Source: Bacteroidota bacterium (GTDB lineage: Bacteria > Bacteroidota > Ignavibacteria > Kryptoniales > JAKASW01). Taken from it: a DNA stretch of 64,000 nt. The position numbers were made by a program, and so were the translations under genes. Shown here piece by piece: positions 27,910 through 36,984 of this stretch (the first letter of the stretch is position 1; each line of letters opens with the position of its first letter). The DNA lies in NCBI GenBank assembly GCA_021789975.1, contig JAJYIT010000004.1, positions 1 through 64,000 on the forward strand, given 5' to 3'. Below the pieces are notes generated by a model. That model had not been told where the DNA came from. It did no database searches and saw only the letters and a list, made by a program, of their open reading frames with translations.

Positions 27910-29279
27910 GCTCGGGATACCCTCTTCAAAGTAATCCAAGGGCTCTTCAGAAAATTCTGGAGGTACGACTGCCATGTTTCCCCGGTTAGTTTAAGGGCCT
28001 GGTTTGTGGCGTCATAAAGGAGTGGGAAATCTATTGCGATCAACGATATGACGACTCCGTATATTTGAAATTCGATGGCGAGCACCCATGCCAGTATTAC
28101 TCCAATACCTCTGAAAGCCAAGAATGAAATACTGAAGCGCTGGTGCTTGTTCACCGACATGAGTGTAATCCAACTTGACTGCCACGTTATTTGCTCGAGG
28201 GCCGAGCACAGCAAGAGCCACAGCAGCATAGGGTCACTCCCGATTGCCTTGTGGGTCCAAAAGGCGAGGATATTGCCTCCTCCAAACCCTATTGCGACGA
28301 CACCGATCAAACCGAGCCATAATGAAACTCTTGACGACTCAAGATACAATTTCCTGGCTAAGCCGACGTCTCCTTTTCCCATCGCCGCAGAAAGTTCGGG
28401 CCAGAAAGCTTGATTTGTCGCGGTAACTACTTGGACTACTGCTCTGGTCAGAGTCCTGTATACTGAGAATATCGCAACCGCTGCAGGTCCAAGTACAACT
28501 CCGATAATCAGCACTATCCCTTGAATACCGAGCGCCAGACCAAGTGGAAAACTCATGAATGCAATCGACGGCCTGAGCAGGCGACGTATTATAGCGACGT
28601 GTGCGAATCTGAATCCGAACTGCAGCCAAGCGGCATCACGATGGAGGCTGTACCACCATAAGATGTAGAAAATGACTCGGCCGATAATAAAGCCGGCAGC
28701 TACCCCTGCCATCCCATAGCCTAGACTTAACGCTGCCATGGCGATAATCCATTCGAAAAGCCGTGAGGAGTTTCCCCAGGCAGTCCCTTTGCCGTACTTC
28801 CCGATGGCACGGAAACCCTGGCTTAACATGCCTCCCTGCAGTCCCAGCAAAACGTACGCCGAGAGGAGAAGCAACACGACTCTGACTTCATGGGGCGATG
28901 CGGCGTGTACGTTCAGCAGATTACCGAATGGCACCAGGTACACGACCGGGATGATTACAACTACAAAGGCGGCCGACACAACAGTGATCATCACCCACGT
29001 ACTCTGGAACACACCAAGCGCTCTCTCCTGGTCCTGGCTTGAAGTAGCCATCGCCATCTCGTTGCCGGCAACAGACGCAAAGCCCAGGTCACTCATGCTC
29101 AGGTAGGAAGGCACTGCGCTCAGAATCAACCACTCACCGTACTTCTCGATTCCCCAGAAATGCAAGAAGAGCGGCACGCTGGCAAGTTGGATAATGAATG
29201 TGACGGCCTGGCCGTACATATTCGCTCCGAATCCTGTGAGGAGCCTTCGTTTCAATCCGTGTCTGGGGAAATAGTCCAT
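27906..29279 (-). CDS. Wzx-like oligosaccharide flippase
   Basis: A 457-aa polytopic protein with about 12 TM helices. It begins with a basic cytoplasmic stretch and GANMYGQAVTFIIQLASVPLFLHFWG, the usual opening of Wzx/MOP-superfamily flippases. WLILSAVPSYLSMSDLGFASVAGNEMAM (about 47-75) is typical of the family. It would move undecaprenyl-linked repeat units to the periplasmic face, where Wzy polymerises them. It is the first gene of the leftward EPS operon; transcription must start in the DNA to its right. Confidence 0.9.
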   Translation of the reverse strand: MDYFPRHGLKRRLLTGFGANMYGQAVTFIIQLASVPLFLHFWGIEKYGEWLILSAVPSYLSMSDLGFASVAGNEMAMATSSQDQERALGVFQSTWVMITVVSAAFVVVIIPVVYLVPFGNLLNVHAASPHEVRVVLLLLSAYVLLGLQGGMLSQGFRAIGKYGKGTAWGNSSRLFEWIIAMAALSLGYGMAGVAAGFIIGRVIFYILWWYSLHRDAAWLQFGFRFAHVAIIRRLLRPSIAFMSFPLGLALGIQGIVLIIGVVLGPAAVAIFSVYRTLTRAVVQVVTATNQAFWPELSAAMGKGDVGLARKLYLESSRVSLWLGLIGVVAIGFGGGNILAFWTHKAIGSDPMLLWLLLCSALEQITWQSSWITLMSVNKHQRFSISFLAFRGIGVILAWVLAIEFQIYGVVISLIAIDFPLLYDATNQALKLTGETWQSYLQNFLKSPWITLKRVSRA

Positions 29280-30218
29280 CGGGGTTATCTCGTCAAACTC
29301 GCATCGACCATTGTCAACTTCCGGTCACGCAATGACGAACTGCCTAACTAAAAGGGTTACATCTGACAACAGTGGAACATGAAACATATGAGACTCGCAA
29401 GTACGCAAGGATAACCGATTGTGATATTAGAACTTCGCGATCTTGGCGCGCCTGTCGGTTAATCTGAAGTCGGGGGTGCCTCCCATCAGTGAAGTCATAC
29501 GCGATGACCCGTCGAGGGTCAGCCGATGTCAAACTCACTTTGTGTGATGACAAATCTGGTTCAACCTTTGCGATTCCTCTGCCCGCCTCACAAACCTCGC
29601 CTGTCATGCATCTATACGATTCCAAAGACATTCTGAAGTGTTCCAGTGTCGCCGGGCTTACGACCGTCACCGATCATGTATTTATAGGATTCCATTTACA
29701 GCTTCGCCTTCTCACTCACAGCGTATTTCTGAAAGTGTTCCTCTCTAGGAAGAAGCGTGACGCATCGACTCCATTCTATTTGACTGCCTACTCTTTTGAC
29801 GGATGGTCGCTGCGGAATCGATCAAATCTTGCTTACAAGGGATTGCTGTTTTTCAGCTTCTTCAATGTTGGGTTTCAAGAAATTGGAATCGTGATGAACG
29901 GCAGGGAAAGCGCAGTGCGCAACCTTAAGGTTAAAGCTACGGTCAAATACGCAATCGATGGATCTGTGGGTGCGGCCAGCCGGATCTTGTTTGTTGCTCG
30001 CCAGCATATTTGGTCAAGTTCCCCGGTCTTTAAGCTTAATGTGCGTAGGCTATCTCCTGTCAAGTACCGCCTAATCGTTCTTCATCAACTTTGTCCAACC
30101 TGTTTGATTGGACTTTTTCTGTCGGCATCCCTATCTATTCTGTGCATTAGATTATAACAAGTTATGGCAAGTGAGGCAAGTCCGAAACGTTGTAATATCG
30201 CCGAAGCTTGCTCTTGCG
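29280..30218. other. 939-bp region without a recognisable gene (upstream of the EPS operon)
   Basis: The only long ORF (29489-30157, plus, 222 aa, GTG start) shows no family resemblance, no ribosome site and an amino-acid mix rich in Ser, Arg, Leu and Phe typical of chance frames. Minus-strand ORFs here are shorter and equally featureless. The DNA probably holds the promoter and a long leader of the EPS operon. No ops/JUMPstart element, riboswitch core or clear promoter was recognised. Confidence 0.4.
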
Positions 30219-30806
30219 TCAGCGCGAATATCTTCCCATTAGATCTGCTTCGCCGATGATGTGTCCCTGCATTGCTTTCATGACTTCCGGCTTCGTGCTG
30301 CCGGCACCGAGTTTCAAGCCAGTGTCCAGAGCATAGAGCTTGAAGAAGTATCTGTGTGTGCCGCCGGGAGGGCAGGGCCCACCATATCCTATATTTCTGA
30401 AATCGTTTCTACCCTGAACGGCACCATCCGGCAGGGTTTTATCGGTTGGCATGTGCTCCTTGAGATCATGCGCATCTGCTGGAATGTTGAAGATGACCCA
30501 GTGTATCCAAGTTCCCATGGGAGCATCGGGGTCTTCAAGCAGCAAAGTAAAGCTCTTGGTCTCCGGTGGAGTATCTCTCCACACGAGAGGCGGCGAAATA
30601 TCTGCCCCGTTGCAACCATATTTCTTGGGAATCTTTTCCCCCTCGCTGAATGCCGGACTTGTCAGAACAAATTTGCTTTCCACTTCAGTCGTTGACATTG
30701 TGTCCTCCTCATTTATAGTCGAGGTGTTCTTTTGTCTCGGTGTGTCTCCACATCCGGAAACAAGAATTGCGGTTAGAAGTAGGGTGCATATTTTTGACAG
30801 AACCAT
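30219..30806 (-). CDS. YbhB/YbcL-family PEBP-like lipoprotein
   Basis: From the ATG at 30806 (GGAGG about 10 nt upstream) the protein is 195 aa with a lipoprotein signal, LLLTAILVSGC, so it is probably anchored in the periplasm or outer membrane. The rest is a phosphatidylethanolamine-binding / Raf-kinase-inhibitor-like fold with the ligand-site motifs LEDPDAPMGTWIHWVIFNIP (about 106-125) and GPCPPGGTHRYFFKLYALD. The function of bacterial YbhB proteins is not established. The track's 40 extra N-terminal residues lack signal character. It follows the aminotransferase gene on the same strand after 76 bp. Confidence 0.85.
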   Translation of the reverse strand: MVLSKICTLLLTAILVSGCGDTPRQKNTSTINEEDTMSTTEVESKFVLTSPAFSEGEKIPKKYGCNGADISPPLVWRDTPPETKSFTLLLEDPDAPMGTWIHWVIFNIPADAHDLKEHMPTDKTLPDGAVQGRNDFRNIGYGGPCPPGGTHRYFFKLYALDTGLKLGAGSTKPEVMKAMQGHIIGEADLMGRYSR

Positions 30807-30882
30807 GCTGGACCAACCTCCGATCTCGAGAGTTATTCTAAAAGTACTAACGCTCTCTGTTTCAATAAACCTGGAGAGACGT

Positions 30883-32136
30883 CTACCGCTGCCTGTAGCC
30901 CTCCAGGAAATTCTTGAGTGATTCAAGTGCCTTCGCGAGAACGGATTGTTCCGGCAGGAAGACTATCCTGAAATGATCCGGCTTGAACCAGTTAAATCCG
31001 GTTCCCTGCACGATTAGGACGTTCTCTTCTTTCAGGAGATCCAGCGCGAACTTCTCGTCATCTTTGATGTCAAACATCTCCGCGTCGATCTTCGGAAAAA
31101 AGTAAAATGCGCCTCTAGGTTTTGTGCATGATATGCCGGGAATCCTTTTCAACAGCTCATAGCCGACATCTCTCTGTCCTTTCAATCTCCCGTCGGGAGA
31201 AGTGTGCCATCTTATCGTGTTATCACTCTTGAGCGCAGGTTCTATTGCATATTGTGCCGGCACGTTGCTGCAGAGCCGCATGGACGCCAGCATGTTTATC
31301 CCTTCCAGGTAGCCCTCTGCAGCGGCAGTGTTTCCGCTGAATACCATCCAACCAACTCTGTAACCGGTGATGAGGTGCGATTTCGACAGACCGTTTAAAG
31401 TGACACAGAGCGTATTGCTATCGGCAAGAGAAGCGGCCGATACGTGCTCCGTACCATCATATAGAATACGGTCATATATTTCATCGCTGAATAAGACGAT
31501 GCTGTGCTCCGCCGCGATCTGGGCAAGATGGAGGAGAACCTCTTTCGGATAGACTGCCCCGGTGGGATTGTTGGGATTTATAATTACCAACCCTTTCGTT
31601 CGGTGCGTGATCTTCTTTCGGATGTCCAGGATGTCCGGATGCCAATCGGAACTTTCGTCGCAGATGTAATGAACGGGTCTGCCTCCCGCCAGGACGACAG
31701 CCGCCGTCCATAGAGGATAATCCGGTGCGGGGATCAGGATTTCGTCCCCTTCGTTGAGGAGTCCCTGCATTGCCATGACGATCAGCTCGCTTACCCCGTT
31801 CCCCACATAGATGTTCTCAACGCCTACGTTCTGAATGCCACGGCTGTTTGAATAGTCGGCAATCGCGACCCGGGCAGAGAGAAGGCCTTTTGAATCGATG
31901 TAGCCCTCCGCCTTAGTGAGGTTCCGTGAAATTTGTTCAACAATATCTTTGGGCGCTTCAAACCCGAACGGAGCCGGGTTGCCGATGTTAAGCTTGAGAA
32001 TTTCCTTCCCGGCGTCTTCAAGTTTCTTTGCTTCATCGAGCACCGGTCCTCTGATATCATAACATACGTGGTCTAGCTTCGACGACTTCTTGAATGATCC
32101 CATGTTTTTTGAATTCGATTCCTGGTATTGTGTCAT
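30883..32136 (-). CDS. alaA: Alanine-type aminotransferase (AlaA-like, PLP-dependent)
   Basis: 417 aa, fold-type I aminotransferase class I/II. KLNIGNPAPFGFEAP near the N-terminus, GNGVSELIVMAMQ, INPNNPTGAVYP, the PLP-contacting SDEIYDRILYDG and the Schiff-base lysine in NGLSKSHLITGYRVGWM (about 250) are all present. The GNPAPFGF start and the SKSHLITGYRVGW block are characteristic of AlaA (glutamate-pyruvate aminotransferase), linking alanine and glutamate pools in the cytoplasm. It is transcribed away from mnmE; the 233-bp gap between them must hold both promoters. Confidence 0.88.
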   Translation of the reverse strand: MTQYQESNSKNMGSFKKSSKLDHVCYDIRGPVLDEAKKLEDAGKEILKLNIGNPAPFGFEAPKDIVEQISRNLTKAEGYIDSKGLLSARVAIADYSNSRGIQNVGVENIYVGNGVSELIVMAMQGLLNEGDEILIPAPDYPLWTAAVVLAGGRPVHYICDESSDWHPDILDIRKKITHRTKGLVIINPNNPTGAVYPKEVLLHLAQIAAEHSIVLFSDEIYDRILYDGTEHVSAASLADSNTLCVTLNGLSKSHLITGYRVGWMVFSGNTAAAEGYLEGINMLASMRLCSNVPAQYAIEPALKSDNTIRWHTSPDGRLKGQRDVGYELLKRIPGISCTKPRGAFYFFPKIDAEMFDIKDDEKFALDLLKEENVLIVQGTGFNWFKPDHFRIVFLPEQSVLAKALESLKNFLEGYRQR

Positions 32137-32370
32137 TTAAAGGCTCGCACGATCTTTTTGCGCCTCTTCTAACCGCGAACCTCGCGATGGACGCCAAGGG
32201 ATCTCAGTTCTCGACAATGATTTCATTGCGCACTCGGCGATCCCCGTGGTTGCTTTCCTGTCTCAAAACGTGATGCGAACTGAGATACTCTCCAAATTCT
32301 GACTTAGCGAACTTACAAGCAAGCTCTTTTTCATCCTTTAACCGCAGGTTGCGCTTTCTTAAATTTACAC

Positions 32371-33762
32371 GTGCTAGTTCGGCTAAGAGATAGTGAGACC
32401 ATAGCCGCAATTGCAACTCCGCTTGGGGAGGGTGGAATAAGTGTGGTCAGAATCTCCGGCTCTGAGAGCTTCTCTATTGCAGACAGGATGTTCGTTGGCA
32501 GGGGAGCATTGAAGGATGCTATAACTCATACCGCGCATTTTGGCAAATTGGTGGACGGAGGAGGAAAGTTCATAGATGAGGTCGTTGCGATAGTATACCG
32601 GGCTCCTAACAGCTATACCGGGGAGGATGTTCTTGAACTCAGCTGTCACGGCGGCTATTTGGTTACTCAGAAGGTGCTGCGCGCTGTTCTTGCCTCAGGT
32701 GCCAGAAGCGCGGAGCCGGGCGAATTCACCAGGCGGGCATTTCTCAACGGGAAGATGGACCTGTCGCAGGCTGAAGCCGTGGGGGATCTGATCCACTCGC
32801 AAAGTGAATCGGCTTATCGAAGCTCGCTCCGTCAATTGTCAGGCGAACTTTCAAAGGAGATGAGAAGTCTTCGGGACGAACTTATGAATCTGTCTTCGCT
32901 GCTTGAGCTGGAGCTCGATTTTTCGGAAGAGGATGTTGAGTTTGCGAACAGGGGACTGCTGCGCGAGAGATTGGCTAAAGCCATAGGAGCTATCGAGACA
33001 TTGCTAAAGAGTTATGATACTGGTAGAATCTATCGTGAAGGGGTAAACGTAACGATAGCGGGCAAACCAAACGTGGGAAAGTCGAGCCTGCTAAATGCGC
33101 TTCTGGAAGAAGACCGCGCGATCGTTAGTGATATTCCGGGCACCACACGCGACACTATAACGGAGACGATTTCGGTCGGTGGGGTCCTCTTTCGGCTTTC
33201 AGATACAGCTGGTTTAAGGGACACTGCGGATTCAATTGAGAAGGAAGGTGTTGAGAGAGCTGAAAAGAAGGCATCAGAAGCGGATGTTCTGCTCCTTGTC
33301 ATGGATTATGGGGAGCGGGATTATAACGGCAGTGAACCCCAGTATCTCAAGCTTGCTTCAGCCTGCGAGAAAACGAGGGTCAAGTTGGCCCATGTCTGGA
33401 ATAAAATTGACTTGTACGAGACTCTTCCTCCGAGAGAGCCCGGAAGGGTGCCCGAGTTCTATGTTTCGGCCCTTCGTGGCGAGGGAATTGATACGCTCAG
33501 GAATGGGTTATCTAAGATGGTGTTAACAGATGATGTTAGTGAAGGGTCTGTGGTTGTCACCAGCACCCGTCATAGGGAAGCGCTGGAGAAAGCAGGAAGG
33601 AGCCTGAAGTTGGCGCTTGCTACTCTTGACGAACGGCGATCGGGCGAATTCGTGGCGCTAGATCTGAGGGCGGGGCTCGATTCCCTTGGAGAAATTACCG
33701 GCGAGGTAACCACTGAAGATATTCTTAGAAACATATTCTCGAAATTCTGTATTGGCAAGTGA
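32371..33762 (+). CDS. mnmE: tRNA uridine-34 modification GTPase MnmE
   Basis: 463 aa. The N-terminal tetrahydrofolate-binding domain (ETIAAIATPLGEGGISVVRISG) leads to a helical domain holding a Ras-like G domain: GKPNVGKSS (P-loop, about 226), DIPGTTRDT, DTAGLRDTAD and NKID. The C-terminus is CIGK, matching the essential CxGK motif. MnmE works with MnmG to install the cmnm5/nm5 group on wobble U34 of several tRNAs. The GTG start has no clear Shine-Dalgarno. mnmG follows after 168 bp containing a parS-like site. This gene pair often lies near the replication origin. Confidence 0.96.
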   Translation: MLVRLRDSETIAAIATPLGEGGISVVRISGSESFSIADRMFVGRGALKDAITHTAHFGKLVDGGGKFIDEVVAIVYRAPNSYTGEDVLELSCHGGYLVTQKVLRAVLASGARSAEPGEFTRRAFLNGKMDLSQAEAVGDLIHSQSESAYRSSLRQLSGELSKEMRSLRDELMNLSSLLELELDFSEEDVEFANRGLLRERLAKAIGAIETLLKSYDTGRIYREGVNVTIAGKPNVGKSSLLNALLEEDRAIVSDIPGTTRDTITETISVGGVLFRLSDTAGLRDTADSIEKEGVERAEKKASEADVLLLVMDYGERDYNGSEPQYLKLASACEKTRVKLAHVWNKIDLYETLPPREPGRVPEFYVSALRGEGIDTLRNGLSKMVLTDDVSEGSVVVTSTRHREALEKAGRSLKLALATLDERRSGEFVALDLRAGLDSLGEITGEVTTEDILRNIFSKFCIGK

Positions 33763-33805
33763 ACAGTGTCGAACATCGCGTGGGAAATTGGAGAACAACA
33801 AAAAG

Positions 33806-33821
33806 TGTTTCACGTGAAACG
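33806..33821. other. parS-like centromere site (15/16 match)
   Basis: TGTTTCACGTGAAACG differs from the widely conserved ParB-binding sequence TGTTTCACGTGAAACA only in the last base. It lies in the mnmE-mnmG gap. A second near-perfect copy lies 2.2 kb away. No parA/parB genes are in the window. Confidence 0.8.
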
Positions 33822-33930
33822 GTCGGCGGAAGCAAGGTGCCGGGATGTTAAAGGCAAAGGCAGAACCCTTGGTGTATTCTCGTTTCCTGTTTCAGCAGGC
33901 TTGCCCCTGCCTGTTAGGTAGTAGCTTCCG

Positions 33931-35805
33931 ATGGTGAAAAAGCAGTACGATGTTGTTGTGGTTGGCGCAGGTCATGCTGGAGTAGAAGCCGCTATGGCCG
34001 CCTCAAGGATGGGGTGTTCGGTACTCCTTATGACTATGGATATTGCCGCCGTAGGGAGAATGTCATGCAACCCGGCTATTGGTGGCACGGCAAAGGGAAA
34101 TCTCGTGAGAGAGATCGATGCCCTTGGGGGCGAGATGGGCAAGATTGCCGATGCAACTGGCATACAATTCAGAATGCTCAATCGCTCAAAAGGACCGGCT
34201 GTTTGGTCGCCGCGCGCCCAAAATGATAGGGAAGGATATTCGGTAGAGGCAAGAAGGCGCGTGGAGGCACAGGCAAATCTCCATGTCATGCAGGATATGG
34301 TAACCGACATTGTGGTTGACGGAAATAGACTGGCAGGCATCGAAACTGCGTCAGGTGTGAGGATACCTTGCAAAGCACTTATAATCTCCTCGGGAACCTT
34401 CCTAAATGGCGTTATGCACACAGGCATGAAAAGCCGAATAGGTGGTAGATTCAATGAACCCCCGGCCGTCGGCCTGACTGCTTCACTGGAAAGGCTCGGT
34501 TTTGTCAGTGGCCGGCTCAAGACCGGCACCCCGCCTCGAGTCGACCGCCGAAGCGTAGATTTTTCTGCCCTCGAGGAGCAACCCGGAGATCCAGAGCCGG
34601 AGCCATTCTCGTACCAGAATTCCGAAGTCACGAAGGATCAGGTTAGCTGCTACCTTACCTACACGAATCATCTTACGCACGATGTGCTGAGAAAGGGTTT
34701 CGATAGATCACCACTATTCACCGGGGTCATTAAGGGTATTGGGCCAAGATACTGTCCGTCTATTGAAGACAAGATTGTCAGGTTTGCGGAAAGGGATCGC
34801 CACCAGATTTTTCTTGAGCCCGAAGGGCGCGATACGAACGTCATGTATGTAAACGGCTTTTCCACAAGCTTGCCCGCAGAAATCCAGGATGAAGCTATGA
34901 GGACGGTCCCCGGTTTAGAGAATGTTGAAATGCTACGTCCGGGGTATGCCGTTGAGTACGATTTCTTTCCTCCGCATCAGGTTAAACTTACGCTGGAAAC
35001 TCATCTCGTGTCCGGTCTGTATTTTGCCGGCCAGATAAACGGAACTTCAGGATATGAAGAGGCTGCCGGACAGGGGATCGTGGCAGGGATCAATGCGGCG
35101 ATTGGAGTAAAGGGTGGAGACCCATTCGTTCTTAAGCGCTCGGAAGCCTATATCGGAGTCCTCATCGACGATCTTGTCAACAAAGGAACAAGCGAACCAT
35201 ATCGCATGTTTACATCGCGAGCCGAATACAGGCTGATGCTCCGTCAGGACAATGGGGACAGGAGACTCATGAAATATGGGAGAGACTTCGGATTGATACC
35301 AAATGCCGTGTATGACACCCTGAAAAGAAAAGAAGAGCATATCGAAGTTCTGCTTGAATACTCCAAGCGGAAAAGTGTTCCTCCGGATGCAGTCAACAGG
35401 TATTTAGAGTCGCTTGATTCGACCCCGATAACCGAGAACGAGAAGCTGGCCCAACTAGTCAAGAGGCAGAATGTCAGGCTCTCGGATCTGCTAGGTCTAG
35501 AGTACTTCAAATCCGACTCTCTCCCTCGCGACTCGGCAGTCGACAAGAAAGCAGTTGAGCAGGTGGAGATCGAATTGAAGTACGAAGGTTACATTAGCAG
35601 ACAAAATGACGAGATCGGAAAATTTGTAAGGTTCGAATCCATGGAGATACCTGAAGGTTTTGACTTCGGCAAAGTGAAATCACTTTCGACTGAAGGGAGG
35701 GAGAAGCTGATGAAAGTCATGCCAGCCTCTATTGGACAGGCCAGCAGGATTTCAGGTGTTTCCCCCGCGGACGTATCTGTGCTGATGGTTTATCTTCATG
35801 GATAA
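33931..35805 (+). CDS. mnmG: tRNA uridine-34 modification enzyme MnmG (GidA)
   Basis: 624 aa, normal for MnmG. The FAD-binding Rossmann start is [20 protein letters not shown], followed by [24 protein letters not shown] (about 45-68), [11 protein letters not shown] (about 195) and the second signature [24 protein letters not shown] (about 368). The C-terminal MnmE/tRNA-binding helical domain contains [11 protein letters not shown]. It forms a heterotetramer with MnmE that modifies the tRNA wobble uridine. Its last codons overlap the first unit of a 70-bp tandem repeat. Confidence 0.97.
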   Translation: MVKKQYDVVVVGAGHAGVEAAMAASRMGCSVLLMTMDIAAVGRMSCNPAIGGTAKGNLVREIDALGGEMGKIADATGIQFRMLNRSKGPAVWSPRAQNDREGYSVEARRRVEAQANLHVMQDMVTDIVVDGNRLAGIETASGVRIPCKALIISSGTFLNGVMHTGMKSRIGGRFNEPPAVGLTASLERLGFVSGRLKTGTPPRVDRRSVDFSALEEQPGDPEPEPFSYQNSEVTKDQVSCYLTYTNHLTHDVLRKGFDRSPLFTGVIKGIGPRYCPSIEDKIVRFAERDRHQIFLEPEGRDTNVMYVNGFSTSLPAEIQDEAMRTVPGLENVEMLRPGYAVEYDFFPPHQVKLTLETHLVSGLYFAGQINGTSGYEEAAGQGIVAGINAAIGVKGGDPFVLKRSEAYIGVLIDDLVNKGTSEPYRMFTSRAEYRLMLRQDNGDRRLMKYGRDFGLIPNAVYDTLKRKEEHIEVLLEYSKRKSVPPDAVNRYLESLDSTPITENEKLAQLVKRQNVRLSDLLGLEYFKSDSLPRDSAVDKKAVEQVEIELKYEGYISRQNDEIGKFVRFESMEIPEGFDFGKVKSLSTEGREKLMKVMPASIGQASRISGVSPADVSVLMVYLHG

Positions 35806-36010
35806 GGAATCTTGTGAATACATGAGCAACAGCGGCGGTCCTTATTCGATCAATGGAAGAGAATAGTGTGGATAAGGAATCTTGCAAATGGATGAGTTGA
35901 GGAAGTGGTCTTCATGGAGTTGGTGGAAGAAGACACCATAGATGAGGAAATGATGAATACCTGACTGAGACCGACAAACCGGTGCGATTCTGTCGATGAC
36001 AATAAACGTT
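35801..36010. repeat. Three degenerate 70-bp tandem repeats between mnmG and murQ
   Basis: Units start at 35801, 35871 and 35941 with GATAAGGAATCTTG, GATAAGGAATCTTG and GATGAGGAAATGAT. Units 1 and 2 match at roughly 55-60% of positions with no gap, and most differences are purine transitions; unit 3 is more diverged. Unit 1 overlaps the mnmG stop and unit 3 ends at a parS-like site. No ORF is evident. The exact 70-bp spacing makes an ancient tandem duplication likely. Confidence 0.55.
35867..35875 (-). other. DnaA-box match (TTATCCACA on the minus strand)
   Basis: TGTGGATAA is a perfect DnaA box in reverse orientation, at the junction of 70-bp units 1 and 2. A one-mismatch relative, TGTGAATAC, lies at 35813-35821. 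Two boxes in 240 bp are suggestive but not enough to call an origin. Confidence 0.35.
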
Positions 36011-36022
36011 TCACGTGAAACA
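36007..36022. other. parS-like centromere site (15/16 match), second copy
   Basis: CGTTTCACGTGAAACA matches the ParB site consensus except at the first base. It lies 24 bp upstream of the murQ ATG. Together with the site at 33.8 kb it brackets mnmG, a spacing typical of origin-proximal parS clusters. Confidence 0.8.
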
Positions 36023-36045
36023 GACCTATTTGTTAAAGGAGATTA

Positions 36046-36984
36046 ATGAGTAAACAGAGAGCGTTGTTCGAAGAGCTTAACACGCTTACGACTGAAAAGA
36101 GAAATCCGAAGTCGATGGAGATCGATTCAAAGTGTACTATTGATATCATCAGAATAATTAATGACGAGGATAAGAAAGTTGCTTTTGCGGTCGAGCAGGA
36201 ACTGCCTTACATCGCGCAGGCAATTGACATAGTGGTGCAGGCATTCAAGGAAGGAGGACGCCTCTTCTACGCCGGAGCGGGGACGAGCGGGCGCATTGGA
36301 ATTCAGGATGCGGCCGAGTGTCCGCCAACCTACGGATCAAATCCAAGACTTATCCAAGGGATGATTGCAGGCGGAAAACCGGCAGTCTTTAAGGCACAGG
36401 AAGGAGCGGAAGATTTTGAGGAGAACGGTGAAAACGATATTGTGGCACACGGAATCACCTCGAAGGATGTCGTTTGCGGAATTGCTGCGAGCAGAAGGAC
36501 TCCCTATGTGGTTGGTGCTGTCAAGAAAGCGAAAGCACTCGGCGCAAAGACACTCTTCGTGACTACAAATCCTCGATCAGAATTCAACCTGGACGTCGAT
36601 GTGGCCATCTGTCTGGAGGTGGGCCCGGAAGTAGTCATGGGATCGACAAGAATGAAATCGGGAACAGCCCAAAAATTGGTCCTCAACATGATAACAACTG
36701 CCGTTATGATTAAGCTCGGAAAAGTTTATGAGAACATGATGGTCGACCTTCAGATGACCAACAAGAAACTGGAAGAGAGATCGAAGAGGATTGTCATGAC
36801 CATTACCGGGGTTGACTATTCCGAGGCGGAGAGAGTTCTGGGAGAGGCAGGCGGACATGTGAAGACAGCTGTCGTTATGATTCGGGCAGGTGTCGACCGG
36901 AACGAAGCCCGGGAGAGACTTGAGAGAGCCGACGGATTTGTAAGACATGCAATTGAAGATGCCTCCGGTGTCCCTCTCATCTGA
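36046..36984 (+). CDS. murQ: N-acetylmuramic acid 6-phosphate etherase MurQ
   Basis: 312 aa with a single SIS (sugar isomerase) domain. The sugar-phosphate loop is GAGTSGRIGIQDAAECPPTYG (about 76-96; catalytic Glu within AECPPT). VTTNPRSEF and GPEVVMGSTRMKSGTAQKLVLNMITT follow, the latter a signature of MurQ. It cleaves the lactyl ether of MurNAc-6-P to give GlcNAc-6-P and D-lactate during cell-wall recycling. AAAGGAG sits 7 nt before the ATG. mfd overlaps its 3' end by up to 38 bp. Confidence 0.95.
   Translation: MSKQRALFEELNTLTTEKRNPKSMEIDSKCTIDIIRIINDEDKKVAFAVEQELPYIAQAIDIVVQAFKEGGRLFYAGAGTSGRIGIQDAAECPPTYGSNPRLIQGMIAGGKPAVFKAQEGAEDFEENGENDIVAHGITSKDVVCGIAASRRTPYVVGAVKKAKALGAKTLFVTTNPRSEFNLDVDVAICLEVGPEVVMGSTRMKSGTAQKLVLNMITTAVMIKLGKVYENMMVDLQMTNKKLEERSKRIVMTITGVDYSEAERVLGEAGGHVKTAVVMIRAGVDRNEARERLERADGFVRHAIEDASGVPLI

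Noticed and set aside
29489-30157. 222-aa plus-strand ORF upstream of the EPS operon
   Set aside because: GTG start without ribosome site, no recognisable domain, composition like a chance frame; treated as non-coding.
32204-32416. 70-aa minus-strand ORF between alaA and mnmE
   Set aside because: It overlaps the mnmE start and has no family resemblance; probably part of the divergent promoter region.
33871-33930. GCAGG/CCTGC hairpin upstream of mnmG as a regulatory element
   Set aside because: Five-base stem, common by chance; no further support.
35801-36010. CRISPR array
   Set aside because: The 70-bp units are contiguous tandem repeats that diverge along their length, without unique spacers between identical repeats.
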